64,000 nucleotides of DNA, taken from positions 62,001-126,000 of the forward strand of contig JAAESX010000047.1 in NCBI GenBank assembly GCA_024228935.1, in the 5' to 3' direction. Below the pieces are notes generated by a model. It was not told where the DNA came from. It made no database searches and was given only the letters and a program-made list of their open reading frames with translations. Position 1 is the first letter of the stretch. Each line of letters opens with the position of its first letter. Source of the stretch: Pseudomonadota bacterium (GTDB taxonomy: Bacteria > Myxococcota_A > UBA796 > CAJQPC01). Below, piece after piece: positions 52,621 through 59,888 of the stretch. Made by a program: the position numbers and the translations under genes.

Positions 52621-52639
52621 GTGTACCGAATCGGGACAC
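52621..52639. promoter_or_regulatory. Operator-like dyad 1 upstream of cox operon
   Basis: GTGTACC-GAATC-GGGACAC is an inverted repeat with one arm mismatch, 8 bp after the regulator stop codon. It repeats the motif of the dyad at 52673-52691; the two start 52 bp apart, about five helical turns. Confidence 0.6.
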
Positions 52640-52672
52640 CCTGAAGGCAGCACTGGCCCCCGGCCACGGCGA

Positions 52673-52691
52673 GTGTACCTGCTTGGTACAC
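52673..52691. promoter_or_regulatory. Operator-like dyad 2 upstream of cox operon
   Basis: GTGTACC-TGCTT-GGTACAC is a perfect 7-bp inverted repeat with a 5-base spacer, centred about 76 bp before the subunit II ATG. Together with dyad 1 it is a likely binding site for the adjacent Fis-type regulator. No clear sigma-54 element lies between it and the gene. Confidence 0.65.
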
Positions 52692-52757
52692 AATTCTCCC
52701 TATGTGTCCGAAATCACTGTCTTCTCAGGCTGCTCGAGCTGTGCTATCCCGCGGCGC

Positions 52758-53420
52758 ATGCTGAGCTATCTGCCCGACGGAATCTCCTCCTTCGCGAGCG
52801 ACATCGACCGGCACATGACGCTGATCTACTGGATCTGCGGCATCTGGTTCGTGCTCGTGGAATTCTTCCTGTTGTACTGCCTCATCGCCTTCCGCAAGAA
52901 GGAAGGCGTGCGGGCGGCGTGGCTCCCTGCCGACACGAAGAAGAGCAACGCCTGGATCCTGATCCCGGTGTTCTTCGTCCTGATCTTCGACCTGTGGATC
53001 GAGGCCGACAGTGCCTCGGTCTGGGCCAAAATCAAGGAGGACGTCCCCGCCGAGGGCATGCAGGTCCGGGTCACCGGACGGCAGTTCGGTTGGGACTTCC
53101 GGTACCCGGGCGAAGACGGCGTCCTCGACACCGCCGACGACTTCGTCAGCATCGGTGAGATGCACGTCCCGGTGAACGAGGTCATCCGGTTCCAGCTCGA
53201 GTCGGTCGACGTCATCCACGCCTTCTACGTCCCCGAGCTGCGGCTGAAGCAGGATGTGGTCCCTGGCCGCAGCATCCCCGGCTGGTTCGACACGAACACC
53301 GAAGGGGTCTTCACCATCGCCTGCGCCGAGCTCTGCGGCGCCAACCACACCCAGATGTACGGCTCCCTGCACGTGCAGTCGCGCCAGGACTTCGACGCCT
53401 GGGCCGCCCAGCAGCGCTGA
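52758..53420 (+). CDS. ctaC: Cytochrome c oxidase subunit II
   Basis: A 220-residue subunit II: two membrane helices (LIYWICGIWFVLVEFFLLYCL and AWILIPVFFVLIFDLWIE), then the periplasmic cupredoxin domain. CuA ligands are visible in VIHAFYVPELRLKQDV (His) and CAELCGANHTQMYG (two Cys, His, Met) near residues 192-205. No cytochrome c domain follows; it is found on subunit IV instead. The ATG at 52758 was preferred over one 75 bases upstream that would add a Cys-rich stretch. It is the first gene of the six-gene operon. Confidence 0.93.
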   Translation: MLSYLPDGISSFASDIDRHMTLIYWICGIWFVLVEFFLLYCLIAFRKKEGVRAAWLPADTKKSNAWILIPVFFVLIFDLWIEADSASVWAKIKEDVPAEGMQVRVTGRQFGWDFRYPGEDGVLDTADDFVSIGEMHVPVNEVIRFQLESVDVIHAFYVPELRLKQDVVPGRSIPGWFDTNTEGVFTIACAELCGANHTQMYGSLHVQSRQDFDAWAAQQR

Positions 53421-53431
53421 CCGGAGAACGC

Positions 53432-55108
53432 ATGTCTCACGCCCCCACGAGCTTCCTCCGGAAGTACGTCTTCAGCGAAGACCACAAGGTCATCGGCCTC
53501 CAGTACATGTTCACCGGCATGTTCATGGGGCTGTTCGGCGGCTTCCTGGCCTACATCATCCGCAGCCAGCTCGCCGATCCGGGCAGCGCGGTCGCCGGCT
53601 TCGGCGAGGTCAGCAACGTCGACTACAACGCCATGGTCACCATGCACGGCACCATCATGGTGTTCTGGGTGGCCATGCCGGTGCTCGTCGCCGGCTTCGG
53701 GAACTACCTGATCCCGCTCCTGATCGGGGCGGACGACATGGCGTTCCCCAAGCTGAACATGGCCTCGTACTGGGTCTTCGCGCTCAGCACGGTCGTCATC
53801 ATCGCGTCGTTCTTCGTGCCCGGCGGCGCCTCGGGCACCGGCTGGACGACCTACCCGCCGCTCTCGGCCAACTCGATGTACAGCGCGGGGGTGGACTGGG
53901 GGATCAACTTCTGGATCCTGGCGGTGGCGCTCGAGTTCATCGCCTTCCTGATGGGCGGCATCAACTTCCTGACGACCGCAGTGAACCTCCGGGCCAAGGG
54001 CATGAGCCTGTGGGACATGCCGCTCTTCGTCTGGGAAGAGATCATCGCCACCATCATCTTCATGCTGTCGGTCGGCCCGCTCATCGCCGGCGCCGTGATG
54101 CTGCTGCTCGACCGCACCGCCGGCACCGGCTTCTTCGACCCGACACAGGGCGGCGACCCGCTGCTGTTCCAGCACCTGTTCTGGTTCTTCGGGCACCCCG
54201 AGGTCTACGTTCTCCTGCTCCCGGCGCTCGGCATCCTGGGGGAGATCCTCACGACCTGCGCCCGCAAGGCGCTCTACGGCTACAAGATGATCATCTGGGC
54301 GACCATCGTCGCCGGCCTGTTGAGCTTCGTCGTCTGGGCCCACCACCAGTACGTCACGGGCATGGACCCGCGGCTGGCGACGCCGTTCAGCGTCATGACG
54401 ATCCTCATCTCGGTGCCCTTCGCCGTGACGATGTTCGCCTTCATCGCGACCCTGTGGAAGGGCTCCATCCGGTTCACGGTGGGCATGCTCTTCGCCATCG
54501 GGATGGTCGCCGAGTTCCTGCTGGGCGGCGTAACGGGCATCGTGAACGGCTCAGCGGCGGCCGACATCTACATCCACGACTCGTACTTCGTGGTCGCCCA
54601 CTTCCACTACACGCTGTTCCCCATCGTGCTGCTGGCGCCCTTCGCGGGCTTCTACCACTGGTTCCCGAAGTTCTTCGGCAAGCACATGAACCGGCCGCTC
54701 GGACTGATCCACTTCGCCGGAACGATCCTGTTCTTCAACATGACGTTCCTCCCGCTGTTCAACCTCGGGATGATGGGTCACCAGCGACGCATCGCCGACC
54801 CGAGCCTGTTCGAGTACCTGGCCGAGGGCGCGTACCTCCAGGAGATCGCCACCATCGGGGCCATCGGCCTCCTGCTGAGCCAGATCCCGTTCCTGATCAA
54901 CATCGCCTACAGCTTGCTGAAGGGACGCGCGGCCGGGCCCAACCCCTGGGAGGGCACGACGCTGGAGTGGACCACCGAGTCCCCGCCCCCACACGGCAAC
55001 TGGTCCGAGCCCGTCGAGGTCTTCCGCAGCGCCTACTGGTACAGCCCGCCGGACACCGAGGCCGACTTCATCCCTCAGAACGAGCCTGTCCAGGAGGCGG
55101 CCAAGTGA
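53432..55108 (+). CDS. ctaD: Cytochrome c oxidase subunit I
   Basis: A 558-residue heme-copper oxidase subunit I. Heme a His is in TMHGTIMVFWVAMP; CuB ligands and the cross-linked Tyr are in FFGHPEVYVLLLP and WAHHQYVTGMD; the heme a/a3 His pair is in VVAHFHYTLF. The Glu of GHPEV and overall layout indicate an A-type oxidase that reduces oxygen and pumps protons. Its TGA overlaps the GTG of the subunit III gene. Confidence 0.96.
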   Translation: MSHAPTSFLRKYVFSEDHKVIGLQYMFTGMFMGLFGGFLAYIIRSQLADPGSAVAGFGEVSNVDYNAMVTMHGTIMVFWVAMPVLVAGFGNYLIPLLIGADDMAFPKLNMASYWVFALSTVVIIASFFVPGGASGTGWTTYPPLSANSMYSAGVDWGINFWILAVALEFIAFLMGGINFLTTAVNLRAKGMSLWDMPLFVWEEIIATIIFMLSVGPLIAGAVMLLLDRTAGTGFFDPTQGGDPLLFQHLFWFFGHPEVYVLLLPALGILGEILTTCARKALYGYKMIIWATIVAGLLSFVVWAHHQYVTGMDPRLATPFSVMTILISVPFAVTMFAFIATLWKGSIRFTVGMLFAIGMVAEFLLGGVTGIVNGSAAADIYIHDSYFVVAHFHYTLFPIVLLAPFAGFYHWFPKFFGKHMNRPLGLIHFAGTILFFNMTFLPLFNLGMMGHQRRIADPSLFEYLAEGAYLQEIATIGAIGLLLSQIPFLINIAYSLLKGRAAGPNPWEGTTLEWTTESPPPHGNWSEPVEVFRSAYWYSPPDTEADFIPQNEPVQEAAK

Positions 55109-55671
55109 GCACCCTCGTGCGAAATCAGTCCACGCCGACCCCGACCGGACGCGTCGCGCTCTGGTGGTTCCTCGCCTCGGAGGTCGCCATCTTCGGCGGC
55201 GCCGTTGCCTGCTACCTCCTCTACCGCGCCAAGCACCCGGAGTGGGCGGAACACGCCGCCCACACCGTCAACGCCGCAGGAGCGCTCAACACCGTCGTGC
55301 TGCTCTCGAGCAGCCTGACCGCCGTCCTTGCGCACGCGGCCGCCGAGAAGGGCGATGGCCCGAAGGCCGCCAAGATGCTCGGCCTGACCGTGCTCGGCGG
55401 GCTCATCTTCCTGTGCGTGAAGACCTGGGAGTACGCCCACGAGATCATGGCGGGCTACACGCCGGTCGAGAACCTGTTCTGGTCGTTCTACTACCTGATG
55501 ACCGGACTCCACGCGGCCCACGTCATCGGCGGCGGGACCGCGATCGCCATCGTCGCCCTTGGCGCCCGCAAGGGAGAGAACCTCGGCCGGGTCGAGCTGG
55601 TCGCCTTGTACTGGCACTTCGTCGACGTCGTCTGGATCTTCCTGTTCCCCCTCCTCTACCTGGCGAACTGA
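55105..55671 (+). CDS. ctaE: Cytochrome c oxidase subunit III, first copy
   Basis: A 188-residue five-helix subunit III. Recognisable parts are WWFLASEVAIFGGAVACYLLY, TWEYAHEIMAGYTP, FYYLMTGLHAAHVIGGG and LYWHFVDVVWIFLFPLLYL. GTG start overlapping the subunit I stop. Subunit III stabilises turnover of subunit I. A second subunit III-like gene lies two genes downstream. Confidence 0.92.
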   Translation: MSTLVRNQSTPTPTGRVALWWFLASEVAIFGGAVACYLLYRAKHPEWAEHAAHTVNAAGALNTVVLLSSSLTAVLAHAAAEKGDGPKAAKMLGLTVLGGLIFLCVKTWEYAHEIMAGYTPVENLFWSFYYLMTGLHAAHVIGGGTAIAIVALGARKGENLGRVELVALYWHFVDVVWIFLFPLLYLAN

Positions 55672-55673
55672 CC

Positions 55674-56279
55674 ATGAGCGCCGACCACGCCATCCCCTAC
55701 GTCAAGATCTGGGGCGTCCTGCTCGCGGCGCTCTTCATCTCGCTGATCATCGGCGCCATCACCACGCACCCCGCCGCGATCGCGCTCATCTTCGCGATCG
55801 CCGTGGCCAAGGCGGCCCTGGTGGTCACGTACTTCATGCACATGAAGTTCGAGGCCCGCTGGATCCTGCTGACGATGGGCGGGACCGCCCTCATCCCCGT
55901 GATCTTCTGGCTCGGCGTCGCCCCCGACGTCGTCTTGGTGTTCGGCGAGATGGACGAGTACCCGCGGGTCCCCGTGGCGATGGCGGCAGACGCCGCCTCC
56001 GCCGACGCGGCGCCGGACCCCGACAAGGGCAAGGGCATCTACGAGGGGTACTGCAAGGCCTGCCACCAGGCGGACGGCACCGGCCAGATCGCCGGCTCGG
56101 CGATGGCCGCAGACTTCACCGATGGCGTGCGGCTCCAGAAGACCGACGCCGAGCTCCTCGAGAGCATCTCCAACGGCTCCACAGGAGACATCGGCGTGAT
56201 GCCCGGCTGGGCAGCGAGCCTGTCCGAGGCCCAGAGGCGCCACGTGCTGGCCTTCATCCGCCAGGAGTTCGGACCGTGA
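55674..56279 (+). CDS. Subunit IV (CtaF-like) fused to a cytochrome c domain
   Basis: A 201-residue fusion. Residues 1-95 are a prokaryotic COX IV-type membrane part (YVKIWGVLLAALFISLIIGA and VVTYFMHMKFEARWILLTMG). From about residue 118 there is a class I cytochrome c domain with the heme site CKACH and a distal Met in IGVMPGWA. Usually caa3-type oxidases carry the cytochrome c on subunit II; here it is on subunit IV. It probably passes electrons to CuA. It is spaced 2 bp from the previous gene and overlaps the next. Confidence 0.88.
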   Translation: MSADHAIPYVKIWGVLLAALFISLIIGAITTHPAAIALIFAIAVAKAALVVTYFMHMKFEARWILLTMGGTALIPVIFWLGVAPDVVLVFGEMDEYPRVPVAMAADAASADAAPDPDKGKGIYEGYCKACHQADGTGQIAGSAMAADFTDGVRLQKTDAELLESISNGSTGDIGVMPGWAASLSEAQRRHVLAFIRQEFGP

Positions 56280-56836
56280 GGACACTGGAGCGCCGAGAGG
56301 TCGTGCCGTCGCCCGTCCTGGCGATGGCGCTCTTCTTGTTCACCGAGACCACGATGTTCCTCGGGCTCCTGTCGACCTACCTGATCCTGCGCACCGAGAT
56401 CGGCTCCTGGCCCCCTGCGGGACAGCCTCGGCTCCCCGTCGAGGTCACCGGGGTGAACACGCTCGTGCTGCTCGCGAGCGGGGTCGTCGCGTGGCGTCTC
56501 CTGCGCGCTTGGGACGAGGGTGGCGAGCCAGCGGCGCGACGTCTCCTGGCCTGGACGACGGTCCTGGGCGTGCTGTTCCTGGTCATCCAGGGGCGCGAGT
56601 GGGTCGAGCTCGTGAGCTTCGGGCTCACCTTCGACTCGGGCCTGTACGGCGCGACGTTCACGCTCTTGATCGGAGCCCACGCGCTGCACCTGGCCGTGGC
56701 CGTCCTCGCGATGATCTGGGGCTGGTACAAGGTGGGCAGGGGGCTCACCCGGGGCGGCCTGGGAGCGCTACGCCTGTACTGGTTCTTCGTGGTCGGGATC
56801 TGGCCGCTCCTCTACGGGCTGGTCTACCTGTGGTGA
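56276..56836 (+). CDS. Cytochrome oxidase subunit III-like protein, second copy
   Basis: A 186-residue membrane protein of the subunit III family (MALFLFTETTMFLGLLSTYLIL, VIQGREWVELVSFGLTF, LLIGAHALHLAVAVLAMIWG, LYWFFVVGIWPLLYGLVYLW). It differs clearly from the first copy and is closer to the CoxO-type subunit III. GTG start from the stop overlap. It may replace or accompany the first copy in the complex. Confidence 0.86.
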   Translation: MRTLERREVVPSPVLAMALFLFTETTMFLGLLSTYLILRTEIGSWPPAGQPRLPVEVTGVNTLVLLASGVVAWRLLRAWDEGGEPAARRLLAWTTVLGVLFLVIQGREWVELVSFGLTFDSGLYGATFTLLIGAHALHLAVAVLAMIWGWYKVGRGLTRGGLGALRLYWFFVVGIWPLLYGLVYLW

Positions 56837-57033
56837 GACTCGCCGGGTGGCTGGTGCTGGCCGGGATGGCCCTGATGCCGACACTCGCGCTGGCCTGCCC
56901 GACGTGCGCCGCGAACAGCGACGACGCCACCAGCCAGGTCGGCTTCGTCATCTCAACGACGGTGATGCTGTTCACGACGTTCGGAATGGTGGGCGGACTG
57001 GTCCTGTGGCTGCGACGAGCCGGCGTGCGCTGA
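56833..57033 (+). CDS. Small CPTC membrane protein of the cox operon
   Basis: A 66-residue protein: an N-terminal signal-like helix (GWLVLAGMALMPTLALA), then CPTCAANSDD, then a second helix (VMLFTTFGMVGGLVLWL) and a basic end. GTG start overlaps the upstream stop. Small CPxC membrane proteins occur in some oxidase operons. It could bind copper or a thiol partner during assembly; that is an inference. Confidence 0.68.
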   Translation: MRLAGWLVLAGMALMPTLALACPTCAANSDDATSQVGFVISTTVMLFTTFGMVGGLVLWLRRAGVR

Positions 57034-57141
57034 CCGCAGGTGTCATCGATCGTTGATGGCGTCGCTCGTGCCGTCATCGATCCGTGTCACCGATGCGCGA
57101 CATCCTCCTCTCAACTCCTTGAAATCACGACGAAGCAGAGT

Positions 57142-57158
57142 CTGGCACGCGCCCTGCA
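57142..57158 (+). promoter_or_regulatory. Sigma-54 (RpoN) type promoter
   Basis: CTGGCACGCGCCCTGCA fits the -24/-12 consensus TGGCACG-N4-TTGCA: GG at 57144-57145 and GC at 57156-57157 with exactly 10 bases between. It lies 35 bp before the ATG at 57193, so the exported protein gene is probably under an NtrC-type activator. Confidence 0.8.
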
Positions 57159-57192
57159 ATCTGGTCTGGCAACCCCAACGGAGTCCAAGACC

Positions 57193-57705
57193 ATGACTGC
57201 TCTCCTCGCTCTCTTCTCGCTGAACGCCAACGCCGCCGACCTCGAGGTCGACAGCGGCAACCGGATGTACGCCCACGGCCGGGCCTCGGTCGCCGTCCCC
57301 GCTGGAGCCCGCGGCATCGCCACGCCCATCGGTGTCGCGGTCGGGACCGAGTTCGAGCACGGCACCACGCTCGGCCTGCGCATCCTGGGAATGAACGAAC
57401 CCCCGAAGAGCTTCATCGGCGACCCGGCGACCCCCGCGGCCGGCACGATGATCGACTGGGCCTACCACAAGCAGATCACCGCCAACATGGACATGTACCC
57501 GACGGCCAGCATCGGCTTCGCCGTGGCCCAGAACGACAACGGCTACAACATCGTCCTGCCCCTGGCCGAGACCGGCATCGGCATGCGGATGCAGACCAAG
57601 CCCGGCGAGGCCGGCAGCTTCTACGTCGCCCCCGAGCTGGGCGTCATCCCCTTCATCGGCGCTCCGTACGCCGCGCTCAACGTCGGCGGCACGTTCGGAA
57701 GCTGA
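57193..57705 (+). CDS. Exported beta-rich (outer-membrane-barrel-like) protein
   Basis: A 170-residue protein with a short uncharged signal (MTALLALFSLNANAAD, cleavage after NANA or NANAA). The mature chain alternates short beta strands with Gly/Asn turns (ASVAVPAGARGIATPIGVAV, YPTASIGFAVAQNDNGYNI) and ends AALNVGGTFGS, like a small barrel. It has its own sigma-54-type promoter. Function is unknown. Confidence 0.65.
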   Translation: MTALLALFSLNANAADLEVDSGNRMYAHGRASVAVPAGARGIATPIGVAVGTEFEHGTTLGLRILGMNEPPKSFIGDPATPAAGTMIDWAYHKQITANMDMYPTASIGFAVAQNDNGYNIVLPLAETGIGMRMQTKPGEAGSFYVAPELGVIPFIGAPYAALNVGGTFGS

Positions 57706-57734
57706 GCAAGACGGGCCGTTCATCCGTACAGCGG

Positions 57735-59402
57735 GTGAACGTGTCCATGACCTACCAGCTCCTGCCCGGACCTCCCACATGGGAGGACCCGGGCCTGCCG
57801 CACCGATACCGACCAGGCCGACGCGCTGTTGATGCTGGACGCCACCGGGACGACGGTCGTCGAGCTGAGCGACTTCCACGGCCGCCCCCACGCACGGATG
57901 TGGAGCCTGCTGCCGAGCGGCGACATCGTCGAGACCGCCATCGAACCGACCAACCTGCCCGGCCTCGACGACAGCTGGGAGGAACCCGAGGTCCAGCTCG
58001 TACTCGAGGCGCTCGTCGGCCGGACGGTCCAGCGGGTGTGGGCCGATCGCCCCCACGCGGGCATCCACCGCGCCTGGCTCCCGCTGTCGCCTCGCGAGCT
58101 GGCCGAGACCCACGACAAACGGGTCGAGGAGCGCGGAAGCACTGTCGGGCTCCACCCGGAACGAGTCCTGGCCATGTACGCCGTCGAGCAGGACGCGCCG
58201 ACGCGGGTGCTCATCCTGATCGCAGACGACTTCGGCGTCGACGTCATGCGCGCCTACTCGGGCGCCGGCGCCCCGATGCCGAACGTCGAGCGGGTGTGCG
58301 ACGAGGGCATCCGCTTCGAGCGCGCCTGGGCGAACCACCTGTGCTCGCCGACCCGGGCCACCCTGGTGACGGGTCGATACGGCTTCCGGACCGGGATCGG
58401 CACCGCCGCACCCCGGGCTGCGCCCCGAGGAGGTCACGCTCCCCGCCTGGCTCAACCAGCACACCACCGTGGACCACGCCAGCTTCGGCAAGTGGCACCT
58501 GGGACGAGCCGACGAGATCGGCGTCGACCAGGCCCCCACACACATGGGCTGGGGCGCCTACGCCGGCCTCATCGACGGCACGCTCACGGACTACTCGTGG
58601 TGGCCTCGGACCGAGGACGGCATCATCACGCTGTCCGACGGGTACCGTGGACGACGCCATCGACTGGCTCGACGGCCGGACGGTCGAGGACGATTGGCTG
58701 CTGTGGGTCGGGTTCGTCGCGCCCCACGCCCCCCTGCACGCCCCGCCCCAGGACCTGCACGACTACGAGCTGACCGGGGCGCCCGAGGACTCCTCCCAGG
58801 ACCACTTCGAGGCCACGGTCCAGGCGATGGACACCGAGATCGGCCGACTCTTCGACGAGCTCGAGCAACGCGGCATGGACGACGTCACCGTCCTGTTCCT
58901 CGGCGACAACGGGACGGGCGAGGAGTCCGTGCCCGACGGCGGCGATCCGAACCGCGCCAAGCACACCCTGTACGAGGGCGGCATCCACGTGCCCATGTGC
59001 ATCTCGGGGCCCCAGGTGGCCGAGCCGGGGACCTCGGGCGAGCTCGTCCACTCGGTCGACGTCTACGCGACGGTGTCGGACCTGTTCGAGATCGACGAGC
59101 CGAGCACCCCCGCCATCGACAGCGTCTCGATGGCTCCGATCCTGCGCGGCGAGAGCGGAGGACGCACCTGGCTCTACAGCGAGGGATTCATGAGCCCACG
59201 GCTGACCGGGAACGGCCAGGCGATGCGCGACGAGCGCTACAAGATCATCCACTTCGAGACGCTGGATCCGCAGGCGTTCGACCTGCTCGAGGACCCGGCC
59301 GAGGACGTGAACCTGCTGAACGAGCCCGAACTGGACGAGCAGGCGGCCGCGGCGATCGAGCTCTTGAACGAGGAGCTGGCGACCCTTCGAAGCAGCGAGT
59401 GA
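57735..59402 (+). pseudogene. Sulfatase gene with several frameshifts
   Basis: The sulfatase starts about 58200 (RVLILIADDFGVDVMRAY) and holds the formylglycine motif CSPTRATLVTGRYGFRTG. It moves frame near 58405 (then PGLRPEEVTLPAWLN, HASFGKWHLG) and again near 58640 (then VDDAIDWLDGRTVEDDW, FLGDNGTGEESV, MRDERYKIIHFE). Each shift is +1. The preceding 450 bp (LMLDATGTTVVELSDFHGRP) is not sulfatase-like and may be a separate small gene, itself possibly shifted near 57795. A working enzyme would cleave sulfate esters outside the cytoplasm. Confidence 0.65.
57765..57793 (+). terminator. Strong hairpin downstream of the exported protein gene
   Basis: CCCGG-A-CCTCCC-ACAT-GGGAGG-AC-CCGGG folds into an 11-bp stem with a small bulge. 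It lies 60 bp after the stop at 57705. There is no T-run; termination or mRNA protection are both possible, and it also lies in a potential reading frame. Confidence 0.4.
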
Positions 59403-59405
59403 GGC

Positions 59406-59888
59406 TCAGACCTCGCTCGCGATCCCCTCGAGCCAGCGCTGGTGCCACTTCAAGAGCTGCGGCGTCATCCACCAGCCGACCATCGTCGGGATGAAGCCGC
59501 GCTGGACCTCCTCGGTCACCAGGCGCGTGCCGGTCTGGGTCGGTTGGAGCTCCCAGGTGTGGCCGCCGCGCCCGAAGATGGTGTCGCCACGCCAGGTCAG
59601 GACCCGCTCGGGCTCGAACTCGGTGATGAGCGTGCGCATCGGCATTCCGAAGGTCCGCCAGGTGAACGTGCAGCCGGCGCTCAGCTCGTCGCCCCCCACG
59701 ACCTTCACATTGGCGCAGTTGTCGTAGAACTGCGGCCACTCGGTCGCGCGGATCAGCACGGACCACACCGCACTGGGCGGAGCGGCGATCTCGAGCGCGT
59801 TGTGCGTCGCCACAGGGGCGCCCGCTGGCAGCAGGTCCGCAGGCCAGCGCGTGGTCTCACAGCCGGGCTGATGTGTAGAATCGGGCAT
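59406..59888 (-). CDS. SRPBCC (START-like, polyketide cyclase family) protein
   Basis: A 160-residue SRPBCC-fold protein. ALEIAAPPSAVWSVLIRATEWPQFYDNCANVKVVGGD is the typical first strand-helix unit (in pieces), and TFTWRTFGMPMRTLITEFEP with LTWRGDTIFGRGGHTWEL forms the sheet. The last helix is MVGWWMTPQLLKWHQRWLEG. It binds a hydrophobic ligand. The ATG at 59888 includes a short Pro-rich leader seen in relatives; it overlaps the divergent ATG at 59887. A GTG at 59813 is an alternative. Confidence 0.72.
   Translation of the reverse strand: MPDSTHQPGCETTRWPADLLPAGAPVATHNALEIAAPPSAVWSVLIRATEWPQFYDNCANVKVVGGDELSAGCTFTWRTFGMPMRTLITEFEPERVLTWRGDTIFGRGGHTWELQPTQTGTRLVTEEVQRGFIPTMVGWWMTPQLLKWHQRWLEGIASEV

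Noticed and set aside
52672..52757. Sigma-54 promoter for the cox operon
   Set aside because: No GG-N10-GC pair with acceptable flanking bases was found between the second dyad and the ATG.
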